This document shows, piece by piece, positions 34,576 through 43,034 of a stretch of 64,000 nt of DNA. This stretch comes from Muriicola sp. Z0-33. Lineage in GTDB: Bacteria; Bacteroidota; Bacteroidia; Flavobacteriales; Flavobacteriaceae. A program made the position numbers and the translations under genes. The DNA is taken from positions 124,001 to 188,000 of the forward strand of contig NZ_JAFMPW010000001.1 in NCBI RefSeq assembly GCF_026126425.1, read 5' to 3'. The stretch's first letter is position 1; each line of letters begins with the position of its first letter. A model generated the notes under the pieces. It did no database searches, was not told the origin of the DNA, and saw only the letters and a list, made by a program, of their open reading frames with translations.

Positions 34576-34768
34576 AGATAGAAATCGTAACTCTCTTGAT
34601 TATAGAAAGTTGCGATTCATGGTTGTTAATAATTGTACGATATTTGTAATGTAAATTGTTCTGAACATAATTTATCGCAATCTCTTGAATAACTAATTGT
34701 TGTCCAAGAATTATACTGCTATTGCGGTATGTTGGTGCTCAACAAATTCGTTTAGAGTCGTTAATTTT

Positions 34769-35746
34769 CTATGTGCTTTGGGGAATTGGAATTGAATTTG
34801 GGAAGCTTAGAATTTTATTGTTAAATACATCATTCGTTACAATTCTACGAATATTGTTATTCAAATTTCTATATCCATCCCTATCTTTATAGTAGAATAA
34901 TTTTAATCTTTTTAAGCCATTATCATTTAGAATTTCACTTAGTAATGTCTTATCAGTAAGCCCAAGAGAATGTCCTAATGTGTATACTTCAAATTCTCCC
35001 ACTGAATTTAAAAATTCTAAAAGTTTAGCATAAGAAGAAGCCAGATTATATTGCTGCCGCTTGAGGTTCCTTAAATAAGAGTTATTATTTTTATCAATGA
35101 GCCTAATGTATTCGGGATCTGTATCATCACCACAACCAAACACCATGGGATTTTCAATATTTAAAAGATTCCCATGTATATTGATGAGATCTATTTTTGG
35201 CAGTGACAATGTCTTTAAATATTGTTTAATAGTTTCAGTGTAATTAAAGTTTAAAAAAAGTGTTCGAGATGGATTATTCTCGTTAAATATGTCAAAGTAA
35301 TCTGGAATTAATTTCAAGTTAGCAGTAGCAATCCGATTTTTTAAATAATGTAAAAGATATTTTTTAATAATTTCAAAATCTATATTTAATTGGTCTATTT
35401 GGTTTTCTTCAGTTTCTGTAAGAACTTTAAAATAATAACCTTCAATATCTACCCAGTCAGCCTCAAAGAATTTTTTCAAAATCATATGAAACAGTTTATT
35501 TTTGGGAATTATTCTGCCAGATCTTGTCGGACTAGGCGGAAAAGTTGCCAATCTGATATAATTTTCCTTAATAAATTCAAAGGATTGATTTTCACTCATG
35601 AGGAAACCAACATCGATCAAATCTCTTCTAATATCATCATTATATTGAATTGATTCATTGATTAAATATTCTATAAAGTGCGAATAGGAAGTATTTAATC
35701 CATGTGAAAGATCAAATCCGTTTCCTAAGATGATAAGTTTATTCAT
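34769..35746 (-). CDS. AbiH-family abortive infection protein
   Basis: A 325-residue soluble protein. The N-terminus MNKLIILGNGFDLSHGL and TSYSHFIEYL is the AbiH signature, with a Rossmann-like GNGFD nucleotide-binding loop. Later family blocks are LFLNFNYTETIKQYL, INIHGNLL and MVFGCGDDTD, whose order recalls SIR2-type NAD-binding folds. AbiH proteins abort phage infection by an unknown mechanism. It stands alone, just outside the right attachment site, in an AT-rich stretch, and may mark an older insertion or a hotspot. Confidence 0.9.
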   Translation of the reverse strand: MNKLIILGNGFDLSHGLNTSYSHFIEYLINESIQYNDDIRRDLIDVGFLMSENQSFEFIKENYIRLATFPPSPTRSGRIIPKNKLFHMILKKFFEADWVDIEGYYFKVLTETEENQIDQLNIDFEIIKKYLLHYLKNRIATANLKLIPDYFDIFNENNPSRTLFLNFNYTETIKQYLKTLSLPKIDLINIHGNLLNIENPMVFGCGDDTDPEYIRLIDKNNNSYLRNLKRQQYNLASSYAKLLEFLNSVGEFEVYTLGHSLGLTDKTLLSEILNDNGLKRLKLFYYKDRDGYRNLNNNIRRIVTNDVFNNKILSFPNSIPIPQST

Positions 35747-35885
35747 TGTAGATATTTGGAGTTTTAAACCATTGAGTTTTCATTCTGTTAGATTTCATAA
35801 AAGCCGTTTACTATACCACCAAAGATTCAATTCATGTTCAAAACCTTGCAAAAAAAGTTTGAATATAAACACCGAAATCTTTAAT

Positions 35886-36308
35886 CTATTTTGTCCTTTT
35901 AATCCTAAAATGATCAACCCAAGCAGCTTCATTTACCTCATAAGTGACGTTTAATTGAGATCTATCAACTTCATTTAACATTCTGTCATAGTAATTAAAA
36001 TCCTTTATTGGATAATGCAGCATTATTATAATTCTATTACCGGCATCCCTTATATTATTTCGCCCAGCAGTGGAGAGGTCTTCGTAAAAATTTAAAGAAA
36101 AAGTGTATTTCTTTTCTGCTATTGGATCAGAACCTTGAACCTCTAATCTAGCTTTAGTTTGCTTTAACTGGCTTCTATATGGCGAATAAAAATAAGTTTC
36201 AACCTTATCTATTTTGGTTGCGGTATAAATGTCACCTGATTGACTGAATCCGGAGGCAGTGCACACCAAAAACAAAATAAAAATTGAGATATTGAACTGT
36301 CTTTCCAT
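35886..36308 (-). CDS. Unknown secreted protein
   Basis: A 140-residue protein with a Sec signal peptide (MERQFNISIFILFLVCTASGFSQ, cleavage near residue 22). The mature part is beta-rich (KKYTFSLNFYEDLS, LNVTYEVNEAAWVDHF). No family is recognised. It is probably periplasmic or released. It lies 139 bp from the AbiH gene on the same strand and 62 bp after a possible 44-residue gene. Confidence 0.6.
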   Translation of the reverse strand: MERQFNISIFILFLVCTASGFSQSGDIYTATKIDKVETYFYSPYRSQLKQTKARLEVQGSDPIAEKKYTFSLNFYEDLSTAGRNNIRDAGNRIIIMLHYPIKDFNYYDRMLNEVDRSQLNVTYEVNEAAWVDHFRIKRTK

Positions 36309-36370
36309 AATAGTTGGTTTTAAAAAAAGTTGAATTATAAATGGTTAAAATATTAATTACTATAGATCAT

Positions 36371-36505
36371 TCAATTCTCAGTGTCTAAAGCACAACTCAA
36401 AGGTCTAGGATCAGTGATCCTTGTTTTCCTATTTGACCTGACATTTACACTTTCAAAAGCCTGAGACTTTACCGAACCTTTTCTTGCATCTACTTTTAGA
36501 GACAT
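36371..36505 (-). CDS. Possible small basic protein (44 residues)
   Basis: ATG at 36505, TGA at 36371. The translation MSLKVDARKGSVKSQAFESV continues to a C-terminus DPRPLSCALDTEN; it is basic, with no membrane helix, and contains one cysteine. Composition is protein-like (balanced Lys/Arg/Ser/Val) although the surrounding DNA is AT-rich. It runs in the same direction as the secreted protein gene. No homologue is known to me, so the call is tentative. Confidence 0.35.
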   Translation of the reverse strand: MSLKVDARKGSVKSQAFESVNVRSNRKTRITDPRPLSCALDTEN

Positions 36506-36662
36506 TTATACAATTATATAAAAATGATTAGGGGGGATATTCATAGAAAAGCTAAATCTAATAAATCTGTCTTATAATTGATTAAACAAAAACCTTAATA
36601 ATTCTGTGGTTTGTATTTGGACTATGTTTTGGTCTTAAAATATTCATTTGACCCACAGATGA

Positions 36663-36699
36663 CCTCTGGTCCATGAGTATAGCGAACTAACCCAGGCTT
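36663..36699 (+). repeat. Degenerate dispersed repeat (copy 3)
   Basis: CCTCTGGTCCATGAG followed by AACTAACCCAGGCTT matches the tail of the copy at 36745-36836 (CTCTGGTCCATGAGCGAAGC, then GCTAACCCAGG). Confidence 0.5.
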
Positions 36700-36744
36700 C
36701 CTTCAATAAACAATTATCAAATAGCTGATAAATTGTTTTCTAAG

Positions 36745-36836
36745 TCCACCGGACAATCTTCCACCGTACGGCCCTATTTGCAGGAGCGGTACTTCTCTGG
36801 TCCATGAGCGAAGCGTGCTAACCCAGGTGTCACCAC
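36745..36836 (+). repeat. Dispersed repeat (copy 4)
   Basis: TCCACCGGAC, TTCCACCGTACGGC, TCTCTGGTC and AACCCAGGTG occur in the same order as in 34499-34575, with about 20 extra bases in the middle. The remainder of the 36506-37041 gap is AT-rich and has no gene that I can support. Confidence 0.6.
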
Positions 36837-37041
36837 TAGTAAAATCCGTAACTAAGTAGTAGAATCCTTATCTAAGTATATATTTTATTAGCTGCACTTA
36901 AGATTGTAAAACAAGTTTTGAATATCCGATATGAAGTTGCTTGCTTTTAATCTACAACATTTCATTTTATAATGTATTTACCTATATTAGTTATCAGTGT
37001 TTAACTACTAAAATTCCAGATATATTTAAATAGCCATTTTG

Positions 37042-38271
37042 ATGATTAGAAACGACGCTAAACCCAAAATTGATACCAGAGAAGAATTGATACTTGCCCT
37101 TAATGAGGCCGCAGAGATAGAACACTCTTTGTTAATACAGTATTTGTTTGCATCATTTACATTAAAACAATCTGTTGATGAAGGTTTGAACCCACTGGAA
37201 CTTGAGGAGGTAAATGATTGGAAGAGAACAATTCTTCAGGTAGCCAGGGAAGAAATGATTCATTTTGGATCTGTTTGTAATTTACTCTCTGCTATTGGAT
37301 CGGGCCCCAGAATATTAAGATCAAATTTCCCTAAACGAACGGATTATTTTTATGGTTTGGATGCTCCTTTTGAACTTACTAGGTTTAATTTAAAAACCGT
37401 TAAAAGGTTTACAATCTTTGAACTTCCACAAGGAATTGATAAATCATTTGGCATCAGAACACTTGGTTTTGCCCCCGATCCATTGCGATACAACAAAGTT
37501 GGTGAGCTATATAATAAAATACTGGAGGCGTTTAAGAAAATACCCAATATTTTAATAGGTGATCCCACGATGCAAGATCAGGATGGTTGGGGTTTAGAAC
37601 GGCCTAAGGCTATGTCTGAGAGAATTTTAAAGCCTATAAGGACATTAAAAGATGTCGAACAGGCAATTGCCAATATTGTAGAAGAGGGTGAAGGGTCAGC
37701 TAGTGATCCAGATTCAATTAAAAACTCACATTACGGAAGATTTCTTGATATTAAAAAGAGGCTAAAAGAAATAAATTTTGAACCTTCAAGAGATGTAGTT
37801 AGTAATCCATCAACAAGACAACATCGTGACTCCGACCAAAGTATGGATATATCTCTGATAACCAATGAACAGACCTTGAAAGCATGTGAACTCTTTAATT
37901 CATTATACAATAGCATGTTGATCTCTCTTATCCAGTACTACTCGCATTTAGGTGAATCTCAAACAGAAAAAACACTTCTTAAAAATATTTCATGGCAATC
38001 TATGAGTGCTATAATCAGGCCCCTTGGCGAGATATTGACGCAATTACCTGCATTTACAGATAAGAAAGGGAGCGCAGGCCCGGGCTTTGAAATATACGGA
38101 GAATATTCAATGTCCCCTACCAAAACAAATCGTTTCCAAATATTAAATGAAAGATGGAAAGACCATTCAAAATCAGCAGACGGACTGATCAATATACACC
38201 CAAGAATGCCAGATGTGAGCAATAAAATAAAATGGATGTCACAAAACATTGATAATTATACTAAACCATAA
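37042..38271 (+). CDS. Ferritin-like (VioB/RebD C-terminal type) protein
   Basis: The ATG at 37042 gives 409 residues; an in-frame TTG just before it is ignored. Ferritin-like di-metal signatures are visible: EAAEIEHSLLIQYLFASF (E27, H28) and VAREEMIHFGSVCNLLSAIG (E70/E71, H74), with a later helical repeat LYNSMLISLIQYYSHLGES. This fits the Ferritin-like domain found in iminophenyl-pyruvate dimer synthases such as VioB, but the protein is much shorter than VioB (~1000 residues). It is cytoplasmic. Three base pairs separate it from the next gene, so the two make one functional unit, probably an oxidative enzyme. Confidence 0.75.
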   Translation: MIRNDAKPKIDTREELILALNEAAEIEHSLLIQYLFASFTLKQSVDEGLNPLELEEVNDWKRTILQVAREEMIHFGSVCNLLSAIGSGPRILRSNFPKRTDYFYGLDAPFELTRFNLKTVKRFTIFELPQGIDKSFGIRTLGFAPDPLRYNKVGELYNKILEAFKKIPNILIGDPTMQDQDGWGLERPKAMSERILKPIRTLKDVEQAIANIVEEGEGSASDPDSIKNSHYGRFLDIKKRLKEINFEPSRDVVSNPSTRQHRDSDQSMDISLITNEQTLKACELFNSLYNSMLISLIQYYSHLGESQTEKTLLKNISWQSMSAIIRPLGEILTQLPAFTDKKGSAGPGFEIYGEYSMSPTKTNRFQILNERWKDHSKSADGLINIHPRMPDVSNKIKWMSQNIDNYTKP

Positions 38272-38274
38272 AGA

Positions 38275-39087
38275 ATGATTTCTATAAAGTTTCAAGGCTG
38301 GTTTCAGGTTCGGCTTGCTACAGATCCCGACCCATCGGATGAACCTCGTGGAATTAGCGGTTACATGTTTGCGCTTCCAAACGAGCCAGATTTGGATAGA
38401 ATAATCAGGTTTCATAATCCGCTAGTTAAAAGAAGCCATACTCCCAATGTGGGGGTTTACGTCTCAGGACTATACAATAATAATCAGCCAATAGATGATC
38501 ATTCGATTTTAGGATCAAAATTTAATTTAGAATCTGACCCTAAGTTTTTTGGCTTTAATTCCATAATTGCGGATGATGGAGAAGAACCTATTGCTCCATT
38601 TATTATCAGTATAGGAAATGGTCAATTCAAACTTCAGCGCTCAATTCTAAAGGGATCAATGACCTATCCGTTTAGAGATACATTGTCGCAACCTATTTTT
38701 GGAGAAAGTGCTGATATTTACGAAAAAACTTCAATATGGAATTTTGATGAGGTTATTGACAATCGAGTAAAGGCATTGCAAGATGATCTTGCAATTACCA
38801 TAGATAAAATGGAAAAATATTGCATAATCAAAAGATTAGAATTCTTAAAGAGTCCAAGTGCAAAACGATTTTTTTCGGCTCGAATGTTTTGGCAACTTGC
38901 ATATAATTCACGAATTGAAAAAGGAGGTCTAGCCGGAAATATTCTCGCCGAGAATATAGATAATGTAATAAAGATCGATAATGATTACCCCTGGAACATG
39001 AATTTTTGGATGGGTGCATGGGATCCGGATGCACAATGTGGATTTGTCAATGGAGTACTACGTATTCCTTTTGCAAAGCTTGTTTAA
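38275..39087 (+). CDS. Unknown partner of the ferritin-like protein
   Basis: A 270-residue soluble protein (MISIKFQGWFQVRLATDPDP, then SDEPRGISGYMFALPNEPD). The N-terminal region is beta-rich with conserved-looking acidic/proline turns. The C-terminus (NMNFWMGAWDPDAQCGFVNGVLRIPF) is aromatic and tightly patterned, which suggests a compact enzyme or cofactor-binding domain. It begins 3 bp after the ferritin-like gene, so they are translationally coupled. No family is recognised and the reaction is unknown. Confidence 0.7.
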   Translation: MISIKFQGWFQVRLATDPDPSDEPRGISGYMFALPNEPDLDRIIRFHNPLVKRSHTPNVGVYVSGLYNNNQPIDDHSILGSKFNLESDPKFFGFNSIIADDGEEPIAPFIISIGNGQFKLQRSILKGSMTYPFRDTLSQPIFGESADIYEKTSIWNFDEVIDNRVKALQDDLAITIDKMEKYCIIKRLEFLKSPSAKRFFSARMFWQLAYNSRIEKGGLAGNILAENIDNVIKIDNDYPWNMNFWMGAWDPDAQCGFVNGVLRIPFAKLV

Positions 39088-39157
39088 AATTAATTGCCCC
39101 GCATGATTGTTTTTATGCTCTTTTGATTACAGCTATTTATTAGAGAAAAACGTTATA

Positions 39158-40192
39158 ATGAAAAAGGTTTTTTTATGTCATAATAGTAAGGACAAATCAT
39201 TTGTAAAGGTGGTTAATGCAAATTTAAATTTAAATGGAATACCGACCTGGTTTGATATTGAAGATATTCCAAAGGGAGCTGATTGGTATAAATGGATTTT
39301 TGAGCATATTGATGAATGTGGAGGAATATTCATTTTTATTGGAAACAATGGAATTGGACATATCCAGGAAAAAGAAATAGGCAATGTATTAAGAGAATTT
39401 AATGAAGAAGAAAAGCCAGTAGTACCCATTTTAATTCCTAGTTATAAGAACAATGTGGATATTCCTAAATATATCGTCAGCCAGGTAATTAACAGATTAA
39501 ATTGGATTGATTTTCGAAATGGAAACGAATTGGCCCTTTTTGATATGGTAAATGCATACAAGACAACCATAAAAGTAAAGAATGATGAAGCATTTAAAAA
39601 ATTGTTAGAGTATTCGAGACTAAGGAAAAGCTGGTTGCAATTTACTATAGCTTGGATAGTTTTTCATATTCTTGGTTATATATGTATTTATGGTATTATT
39701 AGCTCCGAATTAAGTCATAATATGAAACTATTAACTGCCTCCCTTGCCACGTCAGTTATTCTTATTTCTTTACTCTTTTTTGGCAATAGACAATTGAAAA
39801 TTTCCGCCAAGACAATCAATCAATCTGGTATGTACCTTGCACTTATTACGGGAATATCTATAAGTGCTTTTATTTTCACAAAATCTGGAGGCGTAAAATT
39901 AGTTGAACAAATTGGTGCGATCGCCACGATTTTTGGAACGGGAATAATTGCGGGTAAATCAGGAGGGCCATTATGGGGGATAATAACAACTATATTCGCG
40001 AGCTTAGGCGCTTTAGTTGCAGCAATAATGCTCCCATATCTTGGGACTGGCTCTAATCCAGAACCAATACCGATAATTATTGCAACTGGATTATGGGCAT
40101 ACCTTTTGTCGCTAATTTTGAGATATACATTGTCTGATCACAAATCAATCTATAGTTTATTATTGGAAATCAGTAAAAAACCTTTAAAATAG
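39158..40192 (+). CDS. TIR-domain protein with six membrane helices
   Basis: The ATG at 39158 gives 344 residues; in-frame codons further upstream lack support. Residues 1-~135 are a TIR domain (KVFLCHNSKDKSF, then GIPTWFDIEDIPKGADW and GGIFIFIGNNGIGHIQEKEIG), with E73 in the position of the catalytic glutamate of TIR NADases. Hydrophobic helices lie near 160-180, 190-208, 224-240, 250-268, 273-294 and 303-322. The architecture suggests an NAD-cleaving or membrane-disrupting effector. It follows the ferritin-like pair by 70 bp on the same strand, possibly in the same operon. Confidence 0.8.
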   Translation: MKKVFLCHNSKDKSFVKVVNANLNLNGIPTWFDIEDIPKGADWYKWIFEHIDECGGIFIFIGNNGIGHIQEKEIGNVLREFNEEEKPVVPILIPSYKNNVDIPKYIVSQVINRLNWIDFRNGNELALFDMVNAYKTTIKVKNDEAFKKLLEYSRLRKSWLQFTIAWIVFHILGYICIYGIISSELSHNMKLLTASLATSVILISLLFFGNRQLKISAKTINQSGMYLALITGISISAFIFTKSGGVKLVEQIGAIATIFGTGIIAGKSGGPLWGIITTIFASLGALVAAIMLPYLGTGSNPEPIPIIIATGLWAYLLSLILRYTLSDHKSIYSLLLEISKKPLK

Positions 40193-40209
40193 ACATCTAG
40201 AGATAGGGA

Positions 40210-40250
40210 GTCTCTCGTCCATTCTGCAAAGCGGCATAAACCCAGCCTGA
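40210..40250 (+). repeat. Very degenerate dispersed repeat (copy 5)
   Basis: TCTCTCGTCCATTCTGC and TAAACCCAGCCTG resemble the TCTCTGGTCCATGAGC and TAACCCAGGTG ends of the other copies. This is weak and may be chance. Confidence 0.25.
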
Positions 40251-40266
40251 TGAACCGGCATAACTC

Positions 40267-41154
40267 TTAAAATTCCACCCCGGGTACCAGGGCCCATCTA
40301 AAAAAAATCAAAAGCAGCAGAAGCACTATCAAGGGGCTCCAATATACTTTCTCATTTATTCTATTGGGAACATGTCTTATGGGTCTGCTACGAGCTGCGG
40401 CTGCCCATATCCAGGGAATTGAAAAAGCAGAGACAATAAAAGGAGTGGCTGCCTGACCCATTGGAGGAATTCTAAAAGGCACAACAAGAATGCTGCCTAT
40501 AATAGCTGCTCCTACGGCGATATACCGAATATACTTCAGGTTCACTTTAGGATGGTTTAAGAGGGCATCAACAGGCGCAAATTCCAGTAGTTGTTTGCTA
40601 AACCAAATACAAAGCAAAGCTATAGCAATGGCGCTTCCTATTGCCAGGATTATCAGCAAGGGTTCACTAAGTTTTAAATATCCTACAAGCGCCTGACCCA
40701 CATCGGTGCCTGGACTTAAAAACCCGATTATCACTTGAGGAATAGACTGTATGAGTCCATGAAAAGCCATCCACAATATGAAAAGTTTCCAAATACTTCC
40801 GGAGTTTCGAATAAATCTAAAAATCGCCAAACAGATCAATCCAATCAAGAAAATGGCTAGCGCTCCCGAACCCTGCATCAATGAAGCCATAGGGTGTTCT
40901 CCTATCCAGGTGTGATTGTTATGGTATAGAAAAGATTGCAGGCCAAGCGCCTTTTTACCAAGAACAAGAAATACTTCTTGCAGAAAGAAAATTATATTGA
41001 ATGCCAGTGCAAAAAACACCGCAGAATTAATCATAGTAGGGTAGTGGATTTCAACTTTAGGAGTGGTAAGACCTTTGTATTTAAACCAATTGACTATTCC
41101 CCATACTATAGGGCCTATTATCAGGGAGGCAAAAAATATTTGAACTAAGATCAT
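40267..41154 (-). CDS. Multi-pass membrane protein of unknown function
   Basis: A 295-residue inner-membrane protein with about eight hydrophobic helices (e.g. residues 2-20, 43-67, 95-113, 122-145, 160-185, 208-228, 237-252, 272-290) and a notable loop near the second helix (FLYHNNHTWIGEHPMASLMQ). No transporter signature is clear. It stands alone and is divergent from the SDR gene. The G+C content is closer to the core chromosome than that of the neighbouring TIR genes. Confidence 0.65.
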   Translation of the reverse strand: MILVQIFFASLIIGPIVWGIVNWFKYKGLTTPKVEIHYPTMINSAVFFALAFNIIFFLQEVFLVLGKKALGLQSFLYHNNHTWIGEHPMASLMQGSGALAIFLIGLICLAIFRFIRNSGSIWKLFILWMAFHGLIQSIPQVIIGFLSPGTDVGQALVGYLKLSEPLLIILAIGSAIAIALLCIWFSKQLLEFAPVDALLNHPKVNLKYIRYIAVGAAIIGSILVVPFRIPPMGQAATPFIVSAFSIPWIWAAAARSRPIRHVPNRINEKVYWSPLIVLLLLLIFFRWALVPGVEF

Positions 41155-41507
41155 ATTTCCACTGTTTAAATTCTTAACTGACTAAAGCTATGATTTGGTT
41201 GTTCCTTTTCGACGATTATCCAAGCTTTATGTTACATAAAGTGTTTGTTTGGGAATGATTCCAGACAGGACTTCAGATCAGAATGTGCATAAGGTGTATA
41301 CTTCATTGTTCGGAAATTCCTATTCGGAATTTCTTTCGCTTCTGAACCGTGGGGTCTCGCTCCTATTTGATATCTTAGTGAAGTTGCAACGAAACCATAC
41401 ACGAACTCGTTAACCTTCATTATCCAATAGCCGACCAGTAGAATTTCAATACTGCACTTTAATTTTATAGTAAATAAATCTGAAACTAAGTTTAAAAACA
41501 AAAACAT
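41155..41507. other. Gap with one hairpin, no gene
   Basis: Nothing credible is encoded here. GAAATTCC/GGAATTTC (41313-41333) is an 8-bp inverted repeat with a TATTC loop. The minus-strand frame crossing this stretch is the shadow of the SDR gene plus repeat-like sequence. Confidence 0.35.
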
Positions 41508-42362
41508 ATGAAAACAGTACTCATTACAGGAACAAGTAAAGGCATTGGTCTTGAAACAGCGCTGACATTCGGTCGTGCTGGTTACAAAGTATTTGCCACA
41601 ATGCGTAATCCTGAAGCAGCTTCCGACATGAAGCAAAAAATCAAAAACGAATCTTTGGACATCACGATTTCTAAAATGGATGTTGACTCTGATGCTTCTG
41701 TAAAGGAATGTATGGATGACTTCTTTCAAAAACATGGTTCGTTAGATGTTCTTGTGAACAATGCTGGAATTGAACGTCATGGCTCTATTGAAGAAATGTC
41801 AATGGATGATTTTGAAGCAATTATTAACACCAATTATTTGGGAGTTCTGCGCTGCACCAAAGCCGTTTTACCTCAAATGCGAAAAAACAAAGAAGGCTGT
41901 ATTATAAATGTGGCATCTGTTGCAGGTCATATTGCAAATAGTCCGTTGGGGGGATATGCCGCAAGTAAGCATGCCCTTGAAGCCATTAGTGAAGCTCTGG
42001 CACAGGAAGTAAAACCATTTAATGTTAAAGTAGCTATTATAGAACCAGGGATTATCAACACCCAAATGGCAAGTGATATAGCTAAAAATGACGAGTCTAT
42101 CTATCCACATTCAAAACGTTTTGCCGGTCTTTTTACGGCATCGCTCAAAACACCAACGCCACCTTCACTTGTTGCCGACAAGATTTTTGAAGTTGCAGAG
42201 AACAATGATTGGAAATTAAGACATCCCGTCGGACCAGATGCGGAACCGTTTATTGCTTGGCGTGCATCTATGAGTGATGAACAATGGGTGGATTGGAATG
42301 CTGCCGACGACGAAGAATGGTATAAGTCTGTGGAACAAGATTTTGGAATTAATGCCAGATGA
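41508..42362 (+). CDS. SDR-family oxidoreductase
   Basis: A 284-residue classical short-chain dehydrogenase: cofactor loop TGTSKGIG (residues 8-14), DVDSDASV acidic turn, NNAG (84-87), catalytic S137 (VASVAG), Y150 and K154 (YAASK). It uses NAD(P)H to reduce or oxidise a small carbonyl or alcohol; the substrate is not apparent. Length is slightly long for the class (~250), with an extended C-terminal segment (DEQWVDWNAADDEEW). It resembles the SDR at 62445-63335 and is probably a related subfamily member. Confidence 0.9.
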   Translation: MKTVLITGTSKGIGLETALTFGRAGYKVFATMRNPEAASDMKQKIKNESLDITISKMDVDSDASVKECMDDFFQKHGSLDVLVNNAGIERHGSIEEMSMDDFEAIINTNYLGVLRCTKAVLPQMRKNKEGCIINVASVAGHIANSPLGGYAASKHALEAISEALAQEVKPFNVKVAIIEPGIINTQMASDIAKNDESIYPHSKRFAGLFTASLKTPTPPSLVADKIFEVAENNDWKLRHPVGPDAEPFIAWRASMSDEQWVDWNAADDEEWYKSVEQDFGINAR

Positions 42363-42495
42363 TGTGCCTGTTGCATGATATCAATCATCAAGCAACAGAA
42401 AACCCCTTCAATTCAGACAATAGTCGGCCTGTCAAAAGACCTGATAACAGATCATCTGAAGTGTATCCTCTGGCCGCTCTTCTAAGGGCTAAGAA

Positions 42496-42759
42496 TTATT
42501 CTGGCGCTACAAACATCGCAATAGGCCCGGTAACCCCGTGAGCTTCCTTTTCTTTGTCCATTTCTGCTGTTCCCAGAGACTGCTCCATGGCGTCCATGTC
42601 GTTAACATCAATGGTCAGTGCTACCATATTGCTTCCATCAGCTATAGCGTAACCGACAACATTAGACCCCCATTCTGCGAATAAATCTACTCGCTCGGCA
42701 TGCTTGCTCATCCAAAGATCAACATCCTTGACCGCGTGTGTAAAAACTACTTTAGGCAT
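42496..42759 (-). CDS. Unknown 87-residue protein, ferredoxin-like fold suspected
   Basis: MPKVVFTHAVKDVDLWMSKH continues into VVGYAIADGSNMVALTIDVNDMDAMEQSL, an alternating strand-helix pattern like dimeric alpha+beta barrel (EthD/DUF1330-type) proteins. No signal peptide. It is convergent with the SDR gene, 133 bp away, and is followed by an AT-rich repeat region. Coding looks genuine from its composition. Confidence 0.6.
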   Translation of the reverse strand: MPKVVFTHAVKDVDLWMSKHAERVDLFAEWGSNVVGYAIADGSNMVALTIDVNDMDAMEQSLGTAEMDKEKEAHGVTGPIAMFVAPE

Positions 42760-42804
42760 GATTTTTTTGTTTAGTTATAAGGTAATAAATTAATAATTAG
42801 TAAA

Positions 42805-42859
42805 CACGAGATCTTTTTTGATTATCCTGTGGATGATTAAAAAAGGCTGCGAGATGATG
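42805..42859. repeat. 55-bp dispersed repeat, copy B
   Basis: This is 53/55 identical to 17220-17274. A further partial copy, CTGCGAGATGATGCGG (42931-42946), repeats 42847-42862. The 42760-43034 gap also holds AACAATTAGC-type repeats, and no gene. Confidence 0.8.
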
Positions 42860-43034
42860 CGGAGGGTGAAAGAGGGTATTAAAGGGTAGATAATTAGCAG
42901 TAAACAATTAACAATTAGCAATAAGAATTGCTGCGAGATGATGCGGCGGGCGAGAAACATACAACAGTTAATCACTTTGTGTACAATGTTCTCTGATATT
43001 TAGTATCTTAATTTTTGAAATTGAAATTCATAAG

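Noticed and set aside
34355-34654. Frames on both strands after attR
   Set aside because: They run through the tRNA terminator and the dispersed repeat; their apparent protein sequence (RSEATRE/SLVASD types) is the repeat read in frame.
41232-41735. A 167-residue minus-strand frame
   Set aside because: Its first part is the antisense of the SDR gene, whose motifs are unmistakable, and the rest crosses repeat-like non-coding sequence.
42370-42396. GTTGC...GCAAC hairpin after the SDR gene at 41508
   Set aside because: One arm mismatch and no U-tract, so it is not reported as a terminator.
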